Shown one piece after another: positions 1-11,301 of a stretch of DNA of 64,000 nucleotides (its first letter is position 1; each line of letters opens with the position of its first letter). The notes beneath the pieces are model-generated. The model did no database searches. It saw only the letters and a program-made list of their open reading frames with translations, and was not told the origin of the DNA. The translations under genes and the position numbers were made by a program. Source of the stretch: Undaria pinnatifida (taxonomy: Eukaryota > Sar > Phaeophyceae > Laminariales > Alariaceae); the NCBI GenBank assembly GCA_012845835.1, contig JABAKD010000022.1, positions 9,993,718 through 10,057,717 on the forward strand. The letters run 5' to 3'.

Positions 1-389
1 TAGAGAGAGGTGCACCGTTGTGTTTTCCCTGCAAGGGTCTTCTTGGCTTGAGGAGCTCTCTGATACTTCGCCCCAAAAAATGTTTTTGAGCAAACTGAAA
101 GCGCAGTCTGACGAACAAAATCCCTGACTTAGCTAGCTAGGTAACTCGTAAAAACAATAATTTTGCAAGACGAGGATGAGATTCTGACGATATTTGGGCT
201 AAGAATCTCTCGTAACAAGCTCTCGTCATTCAGACAATATTTTGGCCTAAAAGTACTCGTACCTCCATTGTTGTACCACTTATCGGGTCTGACGTAGGGA
301 GATGTGCGACTCGCGCCTAACCGTGGCACGCTCTTCGTGGGAAGGTTTCTAAGGTCGTACTCGCCGCTGTTTAAGTCGCTATACTATAA

Positions 390-692
390 TCAAGATATAA
401 CCAAGTCGCGAAAGGGTTGAAAGCTGATTAAGCGATGTGATTTACAGTCATAGTTGTTATGGTATTCCCTCGAGTCGGAAGACGTCCCCTGGCAGCCAAG
501 CTGCTCTGCTTGAGCCTCCCGAACGACAGGCCGGGGCCGGATGCTCGCTGTCGTGCTTGGGTAGCCCGCTACAAACCCTGCACCAACCCACTCGACACCG
601 ACGACTTCCCCCGATACCTTCCAACGGGACATACATCCTACGTCCTCAACAACTTCACTTCAAAATTCCATCCCTACCACGTTGCTCATTAA
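390..692. other. GC-rich block with open frames on both strands
   Basis: A GC-rich island in AT-rich surroundings, open on the plus strand (459-692) and the minus strand (390-632). The plus frame reads like protein around 540-690, but no splice sites, domain or family could be recognised. It may be a gene scrap or part of a mobile element. No function is proposed. Confidence 0.15.
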
Positions 693-1639
693 ACTTGGTC
701 GCTTTGCTACATAATCCAATCCAAAGGTCGTTTTTATTCGAGCATTTTAGCTGTGCAGTATGGAGTGCACTTAGTCAAGGTATAATAAACGCTACATACA
801 TAAAGCGATTTTGGAAAGCCCATAACACAACCCACGCAAACGTAAAGGCTACTTGGTGTGCGATTTAGCGTACAAAACAATCGTATGGGAAGCAGTACCA
901 CCACCTAAAAAACGCCACAATAGAAACTTGATTTTAATGTTTTGCAGCATGCTATGCTAAACGTCATGCCAAAAAAGAAAAAGTCACAAACGATCATGAT
1001 TATTAGCAAAATCGCGAAAAGACAAAAAACAAAGTCAAGGCCGCTAGAGGGGAGAAGGGAGAAAAAAGGCCGTATAAAAAAACTGCGGCCAAATACCGAG
1101 GAGCTACGTACGGTGTAGCGGGGGGGGGGAGTCACTTTTTTTTTTCAGTGGCTCGGGGTCACTCGCGCGATTTACTCCCTGCTGTTTTGTGGTCGTAAGC
1201 CTTCTTACTTATTTTTTTTTTCGGTGCGAATCCGCAATGGAACGGGAACGGTTGGCTACCACGCTGCGCAAAGCAAACCACCGAGCATTTGCTCTGTCAG
1301 TGAGGACCCGTGGTTCGATACAGGCGCACCATTTACAAGTGGAAACCCGTTTTGGACAAAATTACTTGGAATTAGTATAGACTGAGATTCTACGATAGCC
1401 GCCCCCCCCCAAAAAACGGCGATTTCTTTAACGAACGTTTCATGGCTACTGGACAGGAAGAACGATGCTATGAAAAAAATATCTCCATTTGTTTTCTTGT
1501 TTGCAAAGGACGATCGAACGATGACGTCGGGATGGCAAGGGGCACAGTATTTCAGGAGTTACGGCCGGGAGCTGGTTTCAAAACCGGCGATTTCGGTAAA
1601 GAAAAGTTGCGGGGGCTATCGTAGAATGACTCGAGGTCC

Positions 1640-2215
1640 CTCTATTTTGGGAGCGTAAGACCTCTTCCAACAAAACCTGATTTGGAGAAAAATATAACTG
1701 CTCCCCGATGAAAAATCCCATGGGCCTAAGTACACGACGAGAATCATGCAAAAAAAACCCGACCTATTTCCGACGATTTGGGGTTAAGGAGTGTCTTAAG
1801 TCATTCGGAAAAATTTCCGGGTGAAAAGAGCTACCTCTCTCGTATCACGCGTCTGAGGTAGAGAGGGCTTGCGAGAGTGGCTCAAACTCGGCAGCGGAAA
1901 AGGGAATGCTCCCCGATTGTGTAGCCTTGGTCCGAAGACGCGTGCTACAACAGAGAGGTGCATCACATTTTTTCTGAGACTTTCCTCATTTTGGGCTTAA
2001 GACCCCTCCCGAAAACTGATTTCTAGGAGAGGAAAAAAAAAACTGCTACGTACCGGATGAAAAAATCCCATGGCCTAGTCTATGACTAGGTATAGAACGG
2101 GAATCACGCAAAAAAATAAAGTATAATTTCGACGGTTTAGGGTTAAGGAGCCCTGTCATTCAGAAAACATTCCAGACGAAAAGTGGTACCTCCACCGTAG
2201 CACGCGTACAAACAA
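1640..2215 (+). repeat. Two diverged copies of a ~290 bp dispersed repeat
   Basis: Two successive copies (about 1640-1870 and 1930-2215). Shared order of short blocks: taagacctc, gattt-ggagaaaaa, aactgct, gatgaaaaatcccatgg, gaatca-gcaaaaaa, tttcgacg-ttggggttaagga, and a terminal gtagcacgcgt. The better preserved triplet at 49.8-50.7 kb defines the family. No coding capacity was seen. Confidence 0.6.
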
Positions 2216-2317
2216 CCTGGGGATGGAGCGTTGATGAGGTATACGTCGTAGGATAAACACCCTATACGCTAAAAATGAAAAGGCTTCAAAGTATATGGAG
2301 GGAAGAAAAAATGGGAA

Positions 2318-2430
2318 ATGGTTGGTAGATAGTCAGCTAGGAGAGACACTACTTCTACTGCTTTACGAAAGGGCACCCGATTTCTATCGGAACGGCATCT
2401 ACGCTCTACACCGTCGGAGGGGGGGGGGGA
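2318..2430 (+). repeat. Dispersed repeat with gatttctatcggaacggcat core
   Basis: The segment holds aaatggttgg, a run ending in acgaaagggca, then gatttctatcggaacggcat. It recurs at 37727-37805 and 60905-61030; 26085-26115 keeps only the first block. A frame is open here (2295-2675), but homology to the non-coding copies argues that it is repeat, not gene. Confidence 0.5.
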
Positions 2431-2671
2431 GCAACAATACTCGCAATCAAATTAAGAATCCCGTTTTTAGTTGGTTGCCAACACTACTACCATACAGGAA
2501 GCCTCATAGAAAACAAGGTACTAAGGAAGCCAAGATGTTTTTTGCTGGAACACATGAAATAAGTCCGGGATCCGTTAGGACATTGAAGTCAACGGTAGAA
2601 CGCGACCTCTCCCCAACAAGAAACCCAGCCTGGGTCATGGCCAAGTCAAATAAAAGTGAATGTGTTGTTTT

Positions 2672-3337
2672 TTAGTGGTTGTCCTGTTCTGACTTGCACC
2701 TACCTGCACGAGCCGCCGCGTGGAACGTTCCTGAGTTCCAGGGGCAACCCCTGGCTCTGCACCATTTGAGCACCTCCAAATTCCCGGCACCAGCCGCACT
2801 CTCGCAGGTCTTCTCATTCCACCCGCACCCTTTGCCGCGGACGTACTTGAGAGACTCCATCGAACCAACGCTAGCGGTCATGGCGCACGTGTGCAGGTTC
2901 CACGCGCACCGACAGCGCCTCGCCCAGGCCAGGCGCGAGGGGGACTGCGCCGCCGCCCGCAAGCTCGTCATCTTGGGCCGTTTGTCGGCGGTCCAGGCGG
3001 TTTTCCATTGTTTAGACACCCCGGCGAAGAAGAGGTAACACGTTCTGCACACGAACGTCATGGTGTGGGCGATTACGTCTGGATGGTCGCCAAGAGGGTT
3101 TCGCGGCGCCGCAGTGCTGACGGCGTCGTCATCGTCGTCTGCTGCTGCTGCGCTTGTCTTATCTGCTACTGCGCTCGTGTCACCCACCATGTGTTTCGGG
3201 GGTAGCGGCTGTCCGTTGCTGCAAGGTTGTCGTTGGTGGTCTGTGCTCGTAGCCGATCGCGCTACTGTTTGTTGTGGGGTGTGAGCGTTGCTGTTTAGGA
3301 AGCCTGGTGCTATTCCGGGATATAGCCGTTGACTCAT
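2672..3337 (-). CDS. Ankyrin-repeat protein, brown-algal type (partial or truncated)
   Basis: A 221-codon frame on the minus strand. Residues 1-85 are low-complexity, with an aspartate run near 70. The next ~55 residues resemble the helical leader of brown-algal and phaeovirus ankyrin proteins (a VSKQWKTAW-like stretch, then SLRAAAQSPSRLAWA). After that come imperfect ankyrin units with the diagnostic LKYVRGKGCGWNEKTC and LEVLKWCRARGCPWN spacing. Such proteins act as protein-binding scaffolds; the partner is unknown. Only about two to three units are present, whereas relatives usually carry many. The last unit runs into a good splice donor (gtgcag then gtaggt, near 2696), so the stop at 2672 may be intronic read-through. 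No further ankyrin exon was found between 1 and 2690, so the gene is either truncated or uses an exon I could not recognise. Later in-frame ATGs could also be the start. Confidence 0.7.
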   Translation of the reverse strand: MSQRLYPGIAPGFLNSNAHTPQQTVARSATSTDHQRQPCSNGQPLPPKHMVGDTSAVADKTSAAAADDDDDAVSTAAPRNPLGDHPDVIAHTMTFVCRTCYLFFAGVSKQWKTAWTADKRPKMTSLRAAAQSPSRLAWARRCRCAWNLHTCAMTASVGSMESLKYVRGKGCGWNEKTCESAAGAGNLEVLKWCRARGCPWNSGTFHAAARAGRCKSEQDNH

Positions 3338-3357
3338 CGAATCGCTAGGGTCGCAGA

Positions 3358-3395
3358 GCTGAGGAGGAGGAGGAGGAGAAGGAGGAGGAGGAGAT
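3358..3395 (+). repeat. GGA/GAA microsatellite
   Basis: A short purine tract of gga and gaa triplets just upstream (on the minus strand) of the ankyrin frame start. Simple-sequence DNA. Confidence 0.8.
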
Positions 3396-3399
3396 CACT

Positions 3400-4139
3400 A
3401 TGTATCGCGCTGCGATCGGCTGGTGACCGTTCCACACACAGCGCGGGTTGCCCTCACCCCGCGTCGTCGCTGAAATGGTAATCGTTGTGGACTATCTCAT
3501 GTGTGGAGCGTGGAACCATGTGGCGAAACAACGTACGAGTAGCACCAGTAAATACATACCATGTGCAATGTTGAGAAGTACCCGTGAATAACCGCCAATG
3601 GCCGTGAAACGTAACAAAATCCCATCTTGACCTTGACATCGCGGCGGATGATGTCATTGAAGAAACCAGCGTTTTTTTTTCATTGACGATATCATCAGTA
3701 TCATCTGGTATCATCGGCGTCTGGCGCCCTGAGGTGCTTTCCTTGCAGGCGAACAAGCTGAAAAAAAATCTGGGTCAACGTCAGACAGTTCGTAGGCTTG
3801 ACCTCCACGACTGATCGGCGGGTACGATAACAACGAGTAACAATGAGAATAAAGGGATGTAGATCTCTACCTGGCATCTGCTTTGTTGCTGCCTATCCGT
3901 GACAGCTCAGACTCACATGAACAGAACAAAATAACAACACCCGGCTGGATGGCTGAATGGATTAGGATTGCACCCGCCCCTCCGTGTCTATAAGCGGAGT
4001 CTAGCAGAAAAAATAAAAAAAATCGGCAGTAGAACATACTGCTGTTACTCCTGCTGTTGCTGTCCTACCACTGCTGTACGTAAACCAGGGACTGGCATTT
4101 CATAGCGCATATCAGAAGCAGTTAGCAGTTACCAGGTAC
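3400..4139. other. No gene recognised
   Basis: AT-balanced sequence with one open minus frame (3454-3756) that shows no domain or splice context. Nothing else is supported. Confidence 0.4.
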
Positions 4140-4143
4140 TTAT

Positions 4144-4779
4144 TTGGTAAGATCCAAGATCCTGGCGTGGTTTTCGGTTTCTTTGGTCGGATCGTGTTTT
4201 TCTTCTTTGGGCGACCGGTGTGGGTACTGCTTCAGTTCCCCCTTCCTGCCCAACATCGAGCATAACTTTTTTTTTTCGCCGTTTAGACGAACCCGCGCGC
4301 CGCACGTCGACGCCCGCCGTAAACGTGCACGTGCCATGTGGAATAGCAGCCGATATACGGCAGTAGTACTACGGCAAGCAGCAACACTGGGACCGCGAAT
4401 GCTGAAGCATCGAAAAGAAACAAAAAAAACGTATCATGATCAAACGATTCACCCTCCAGATTATCCAACTGTGAAACTGAAACTTTTCATTGACAAGTGC
4501 TGCAATTCCCCTCGTGGGATGCCTCCCTGGGGCGCCACGCGTGATTGTGCCTTCGTGTGTATGTGTTCACGCCAGCTGCCAGAGTTGACTGCTTACAACA
4601 GCTGCAACTGTCGCAGCCTAATGCGGCTGGTCGCAGATTGCGGCGAGAATTATACCGGTTCACCAACAGAATTCTTAAGCAGGGAGTTCCAACGTAAAAA
4701 GTGCCTACTTAGGCAGGGGACAAAACCGTCTATCGGGCGTTCTGTTCCGCCTCGAGCGCGACCAACTCGCAACGTCTAA
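4144..4779 (+). CDS. Hypothetical open frame, 211 codons
   Basis: A long uninterrupted plus-strand frame in a region otherwise dense in stops. The first ~45 codons are hydrophobic and low in GC, with a poly-T stretch. The second half is richer in cysteine (CFVCMCSRQ, NSCNCRSL) and basic at the end. No recognised domain, no clear promoter, and no splice partner. The length is its only support, so it could be a chance frame or part of an old repeat. Confidence 0.25.
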   Translation: MVRSKILAWFSVSLVGSCFSSLGDRCGYCFSSPFLPNIEHNFFFSPFRRTRAPHVDARRKRARAMWNSSRYTAVVLRQAATLGPRMLKHRKETKKTYHDQTIHPPDYPTVKLKLFIDKCCNSPRGMPPWGATRDCAFVCMCSRQLPELTAYNSCNCRSLMRLVADCGENYTGSPTEFLSREFQRKKCLLRQGTKPSIGRSVPPRARPTRNV

Positions 4780-5289
4780 CTGGCGCGTCAGACACTGCTG
4801 CAGAAGAAACCTACACGTGAAATATGGTGAGTCCTTCTTGAAGAGCTCTGCGTGGCGTCGTAGGCTCGTACGCTTGCCTCTGTTCGTTTACATCGCACGG
4901 TAGATAAGTCCACCCAACTCCACGTGGGGGCTTTAGTTCGGTGTTCCTGTCCAGTATTACTGCTGTATGTGTACCAGGCAGACAGGGGTCCGCCAAGAAC
5001 GTCCCCCCGGGGCGAGAGCCAGCGGCTGGTGGGCTGGTGGTGTCTAGATCACGTCAAGACCAGCGCAGATTCAACGCTCGCCCTGTCCAGCTTGCTTTCG
5101 GTGGTGGCCCATTGCTTTCCGAAACGGAAGCAGGGCCATGTTTTCCGCCTTTGGTGTTTTTGAGTGACCGTGCAGAAGCTCTCTACGAGGCAGGGGGAAG
5201 AAGGAAGAAGCAGGTTCGACACATAGCCTTTATGTGTAACAATACCAGATTTCAGTCACTGGTACCGCACCGTGGTACCTGGTATTATT

Positions 5290-7960
5290 AAAAAAATATG
5301 ATAGCACGAGCGTTGGCCTCCTCGCGGGTAATTTACGGTTGTTGTATTAATAGACACAACTATTTTACTACTACTGCCCTCGTCCAGATGCTACTGGAGT
5401 GCACACAGGATGTCCTTGTGTCCACCCCCCCCCAACGCATCGGAGTGCTTGCTTTGCGGGGCTCACGTTCTGCCGAGGAACAGCGTTCAGCGTTCATATC
5501 GGTTATTCTCCAAATCACATGCCTGGTATATCAACAATCACCAGCAGTAAAATCCACCTTGGGAAGCCCGAGCCCTCCTCTGTTTCACGTTTAACACACG
5601 ATGATTAGACTACCAGGTACATGATTACGACCAGTGCGATTGCGGTATCATACTGTACTCGTACCCGTCGCCGGTTGTTGGCCTTTTAATACGACTTTAA
5701 TCGTACGAATGCTGTTTCGAATCGTCATGACCGCAGGCCATTTGTTCTTTGACGACGTCAAGACGTCAAAACGCTCGACTGGTTACCTGGTTGGAGCAAG
5801 CCCCCCACCTGCCTTGCCCCACCACCCCCGTGCCTCCCCGCCGCTCCCCCCCCGCCCCCCCCAAACCCTCAATGTCATTTCGCGCTCACCATTACATCGT
5901 ACACGTACGCACTTGACGTCTGGTGGTGGACTGCACAAACTAACACAGCTGAAACGACAAGGCGCTGCCGACTTACAGGAGGATAACCGCAAGTATCCCA
6001 TTACGTACACACACCGGTCACGCTAATGCAGATAACGCAGCCGTCGGCGCTGCATTACATTATCATATTGCGTGCTGCGCACTACTACGAGTATCTTAAT
6101 GGACGGGTGGATATTGAAAACATAGATTTGCTGTTTGTGTGATCAAATATATCGGTTGACTGTACTCTTTCCCCATACCAAGGCACACTAGTAGATGGCC
6201 CTTGTTAAGGAACCCCGCGACAAGGAAAACCGGTACCTGGTGTACATACGAGCCCTCAAGTTTATTCGCGCCGTGTCTTCCCACTTTAAGAGACCTCGTT
6301 CCAAACAATGGACGCAACACTCAATAGCGGAGCCCTGTATGGTTGAACAGAGGCCATTACACTGTCTCCCCCTTGCAAACCACCGCTTGGATTACTAGAA
6401 ATCAAGGTATATGCTCCCCCAGTGCCAGACAAACGGTTGAGTCCACTTTAAGGTACTATTTACATTAATAAGGGCCACGTTTATTAAGGATGGCCCCTTA
6501 AAATGGGTCACCCTCTGTTATTGGCGCTTTTCTACTCAAGAACTTGTCCCACACTAATTCCAAGTAATTTGTCCCCAGAAACGTTGGGACAGTTCTATAC
6601 GGGTTAAACGAGGTTCAGTCAAACATGCCGGGTGGCGGCGCTCTTTCCCCTAGACGGGACAGCCGTCCAAGAACTGTTAACAGCACAACACTGTATCTGG
6701 TATATTTACGTCTACATGATGGGTGACATACTTTTGCTTTGTGATGATGGGCTGGGCGTTTGATACTTTCGCCGCGCGCAACATGAGGAGGGAGGTCCAC
6801 CAAGCCTCGTACCCCTATCCACCCATACCTGTCTGAATCTGCTAGAGTATGAAAGAAATATGTAGAATACTGCCGGATGGTATGATGTAATACTCCACAG
6901 CTAAAACAACTAGAGGGCTAACGATATTGGAACCGCCCGCAGGCGCTTCTTTTCCGAGGATAACGGTAAAAGCACTGCCGTGCGTAGTCCTACAGCTGGT
7001 GTACGATGTGGTAGCTCCAGAAGATTGCGCGTTTTTGTGGCGTACTGGCACGTTATTGGCACGTTAGTCAGTCCCACCAGTAGTCAAGTCGGAACGATTA
7101 ACCACAGGGGAGCGCGCACAAGAGGGGCCCGCCCACCGCCTCATGGTCACCTTGAAAACTCTTTTGGGGCCTATGTACCCAGCAGCCGATAAAAAAACGA
7201 TTGCGATGTTGCCTTTTTTTCTTTTTTATGGACCTGGTACCTATTTAAATATTCGCCAGATTGTTGCGTCTGGGCAGAGCGTGCAGCAGCACGAGCATGT
7301 GCCATGCTGCACAGACACAGGTTCTGAACAGACTATGTCAACGTTGGGGGGGAGGGCACGCCCTGTTTTCGCTACCGGGTTGTACCTTACGGACAAAAGA
7401 GACCTTAGGCGATTGTTTTGGCGCAGCGTAGCTTCTACCATTCCATTGCGGAATGGTATCCCAAAATTGAAGCAGCGCGGACAGCATTACGGCCGCAATG
7501 GGAACAGGGGGGGGGTTACTCGCGCGAGTGACCCGAAGCCACTTTGAAAAAATAAAAATAAAAAGTGACCCCTTTCGAAAAAAAAAAGAAAAAAAGTGAC
7601 CCCTCTACCGACCCTGTGGGTACATTGCAGTAATACACTGCAATGCGGACAGGACACCCCCTACCCCACCGGGCCGGGCTTGTTCGTGTGCCCGATGCTG
7701 TAATATATATATATATATATTTTTTTTTTCTCGATTTTTTCCCCTTGTCATGCACCCAAGGAGGGTTAATAACAAGGGCTTTTCGCGGGTCATTACCCGA
7801 CCCGCGGGCCGGGTCGGTAGAGGTGTTTCTAAACTCTCGCGGGTCGGGCCAGGAGGTATCACGGGATGGGTCGGATCGTGTCAGGAGGTTGCCAAATCGC
7901 ACGAGTCGGGTTAGATCGGGTCGGGTCATCCTGACGACCCGACCCGTCAAAATCCCTAGT
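5290..7960. other. No gene recognised
   Basis: Short frames only, none with protein-like composition or splice context. It holds C-rich runs near 5805-5865, a near-palindrome at 7515-7530 (see findings), an (AT)n stretch at 7702-7720 and a short CCCGACCCG-type segment at 7790-7945. Confidence 0.4.
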
Positions 7961-7967
7961 TACAGTG

Positions 7968-8378
7968 CCCCATTTCGAACTCCTTGAATAGTTGTAGTCT
8001 AATTTCAAGTGTTTTGTCCGCAAAACGGTGGTGCCGAGTTAAATGGGTTAAAAACTTTCGTGCAATTTTGTGAGGAGTGCTCGTCGACGTCGATACGTGT
8101 CTGCACGCCGCGTGTTTTTTTTTGTCTCCCATGGCGAGTAAAAAAACTGTAGCAGCGTCAGCGTCCAGGTTATGTTAACCTATTTCGAACTCCTTGAATA
8201 GTTGTAGTCTCATTTCAAGTGTTTTTTTCCGCAAAAGGGTGGTGAGGGGTTAAATGGGTTAAAGTTTCGTGCAATCTCGCGAGGAGTGCTCGTAGACGTC
8301 GGTACGCGTCTGTACGCCGCGCGTGTTTTTTTGTGTCCCATGTCGAGTAAAAAAAACTGTAGCAGCGACAGCGTCCAA
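7968..8378 (+). repeat. 205 bp tandem duplication
   Basis: Two head-to-tail copies (7968-8172 and 8173-8378) starting at atttcgaactccttgaatag and ending near actgtagcagcg. They differ by scattered substitutions and small indels. No coding capacity is shared. Confidence 0.85.
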
Positions 8379-9287
8379 CCTGCGGCCTCCTGCGGTATGA
8401 TTCATGGTTTAGCAGTCTTAGTATATGATACTAGCTGTACAGAGAAATTTATTGAATTTATGCTGCTAACACGCTACAGCAGTACAATGATGATGGTTCT
8501 ACTATTTTGAAACCTTGGTCTACTGCACCGCTGCGCATAAACACGCATCTAAACTCATTTTTTCACGCAATTTTGTCCACCAGCCGGGGGTACAACCCTC
8601 AATGGGATATGTAGCTTTTCGTCATCCATTGAGTCCGTGATGGCCAAATTTTGAAAGACACTCTCCCTCAACGTCAAATAGTTGGTTGACTGCAGCTAAA
8701 CGGCGGATGTTCTACCGTTTTCACTACAGCAGTATCAAACAGTAGTACTTCGAAGTATATACGAGTATCATGTACCTGGTAGATGCCAGGTAGGGTATAG
8801 TTTCTACGTCCGCGGCATCTGCGGGCATTTGCAAGAACCTTCCTTACTCCCCGCCCCCAGCTCCCTCACTCCGTGCTGCGCGTACGCTTGACCTTAGCTG
8901 CATACCGTACCTGATATGATATACTTCGTATTGCGTATTTTCCCAGTAGTGTACAGCATACGACGTGCCGCAGCGGTACGCGTAGTTCCGTTTCTTTATA
9001 GCTATAATATGCGCCAGTTTTTGTTGCTATTCTCACCTTAGCTTGTCGCCGTTAACGAGTCCATGGTCACAGGACAGCCTCCAATACCAGTATCCATTAC
9101 CTGCGTGCACGATAACGTGGGAGGGTTGGATGTTGGAAAATACAACAACTAATTGCTGCAGAGGCTGATAATAATATACCTAAGGCACGACATCAAGTAG
9201 ATGGTGCGTTTCTTCCTTCCATTATGCTGGTGTCCTTTCTTGAGCACACCATATTTCGGGTGTCCTTCCGTTGCGCCCTGTCTCTAT

Positions 9288-9605
9288 CTTTTTTTTTTTT
9301 TTTTTTTTTTTTTTTTGCACACTTCTACTTTCCAGCTTCTGGACAAGCCGTGGTCACAGGTGTCATCCCTTCTCCCCCCCGGTTCTTGCCTTCAATTTTT
9401 ATCGTGCATAGGGTTCAGCACTCCCACTGCTCGTCGATTTTTCATCGAGTGTTGCTAACTCACGCTCTCGCGCTTTCCGCAAGTCAATTTGTGCACAAGA
9501 AAAAGTCCCCACGAATTCATACGAGTATGCACTCGGGGGGGCTCGAACTCACGAACTGACCTATACCAGGCTCGAAGATAACCTGATACGCCACCGGGGC
9601 GACCG
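9288..9605 (-). mobile_element. tRNA-derived SINE with poly(A) tail, copy 1
   Basis: Read on the minus strand, the element starts with a tRNA-like head: an A-box-like ggtggcgtatcaggtta, then a B-box gagttcga(a/g)(t/c)ccc about 45 nt later. A ~230 bp body follows, with cacctgtgaccacggcttgtcc near its end. The 3' end is an A-run, seen here as the 27 T residues at about 9290-9316. A second full copy lies at 50838-51175 in the opposite orientation, and body fragments sit in atlastin introns. This is the layout of a Pol III SINE moved by a LINE. Confidence 0.7.
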
Positions 9606-10627
9606 ATATATACCATGTCAACGAGAAAACAACTCTTGGGAGAAACAGCTCGCGGTCTCTTATCACCGGTTGCACGCTGCATCTGCCATATAAACCGCTT
9701 CAGGGAATAACGCACGGTCTACAATCACCCTTCGCACCCATGTATCTATATCTTATAGACAGGAAAATAAATCTCAACAGGAAACATTACGGGGTCTCTT
9801 GTCACCCCCGCGCACAGTCGATCGTGTACAGAATAAACGACGTCCCGCAATTTGGACCAAATGGTTGAGAGCTGCGTCGACAAATGGTTGATAGTGCACA
9901 CAAACCCGTAGTTACAGCAAAACAGGATTTTTCCAGGCGGCCGGCGTTAGTAGTTTTTAGGGTTTTGGGTGTGGTTTTAGAGTTTAGAGCCAGATATATT
10001 CCAACTATTTTGTTGAAGCTGAGCCAAGTCGCTTACACCGCTCTATTGCCCAATTCCCGCCCCTCCCCGTGAGTCTCGGCGGCAGAAGCTTCGGGAACGT
10101 TTCGTAAGATGTACCAGTTCAACCATGGATTACCCCCACCTTCATTTTTCATGTCTGAGGCGCACAATTCCGATATGATGGGGTCAGCATTTATATTTTC
10201 CCTGGCGGGTATTCTCCGCCTCCGGTGTTATTGAGCCTGTCCTGTGACCACGAACTAGGTTGTAACGATGACGAGTTATGTGATGGCGGCTAGAACTTAG
10301 AAGTCAAAGTTAGTGGTGTGTGTTCTTCACATCACACTGATACGTCCATCCATCTACCTCCAGCACAACCAGTGTCCGTGCCGGTTATTGCCCATGCATC
10401 CTAGAGAGACGTGCTCTGTGGTCGAACTACAAGACAGAAAGACGTTATAAGTACGGCGAGGTGATTTGGCCATGCAATGCAGAGGTGTGCTCTCCGCTGT
10501 GTGTTTTTTAAGTAACTACCTGGACCAGTAAAGCAGTTCATGCACTTGAGAAGGCAAATGCAAATTTCAACCGTTGGAGCGCCGCGCACACTTTCTAAGC
10601 TGTTCGCTCTTGCCTTGTTTTTTTTGC

Positions 10628-11175
<548 letters not shown>

Positions 11176-11301
11176 TGTGCGCCGTACCTACCTCCTTGTG
11201 TGTTTGTTTTCAATTTTTGTAAAATCGTCGTGCCGTCGCTGTGAACCTTGGTTGGCCGGGTATTTTGTTCTGGCGGACGCTTGTTGGTGCCGCGATGAAA
11301 G

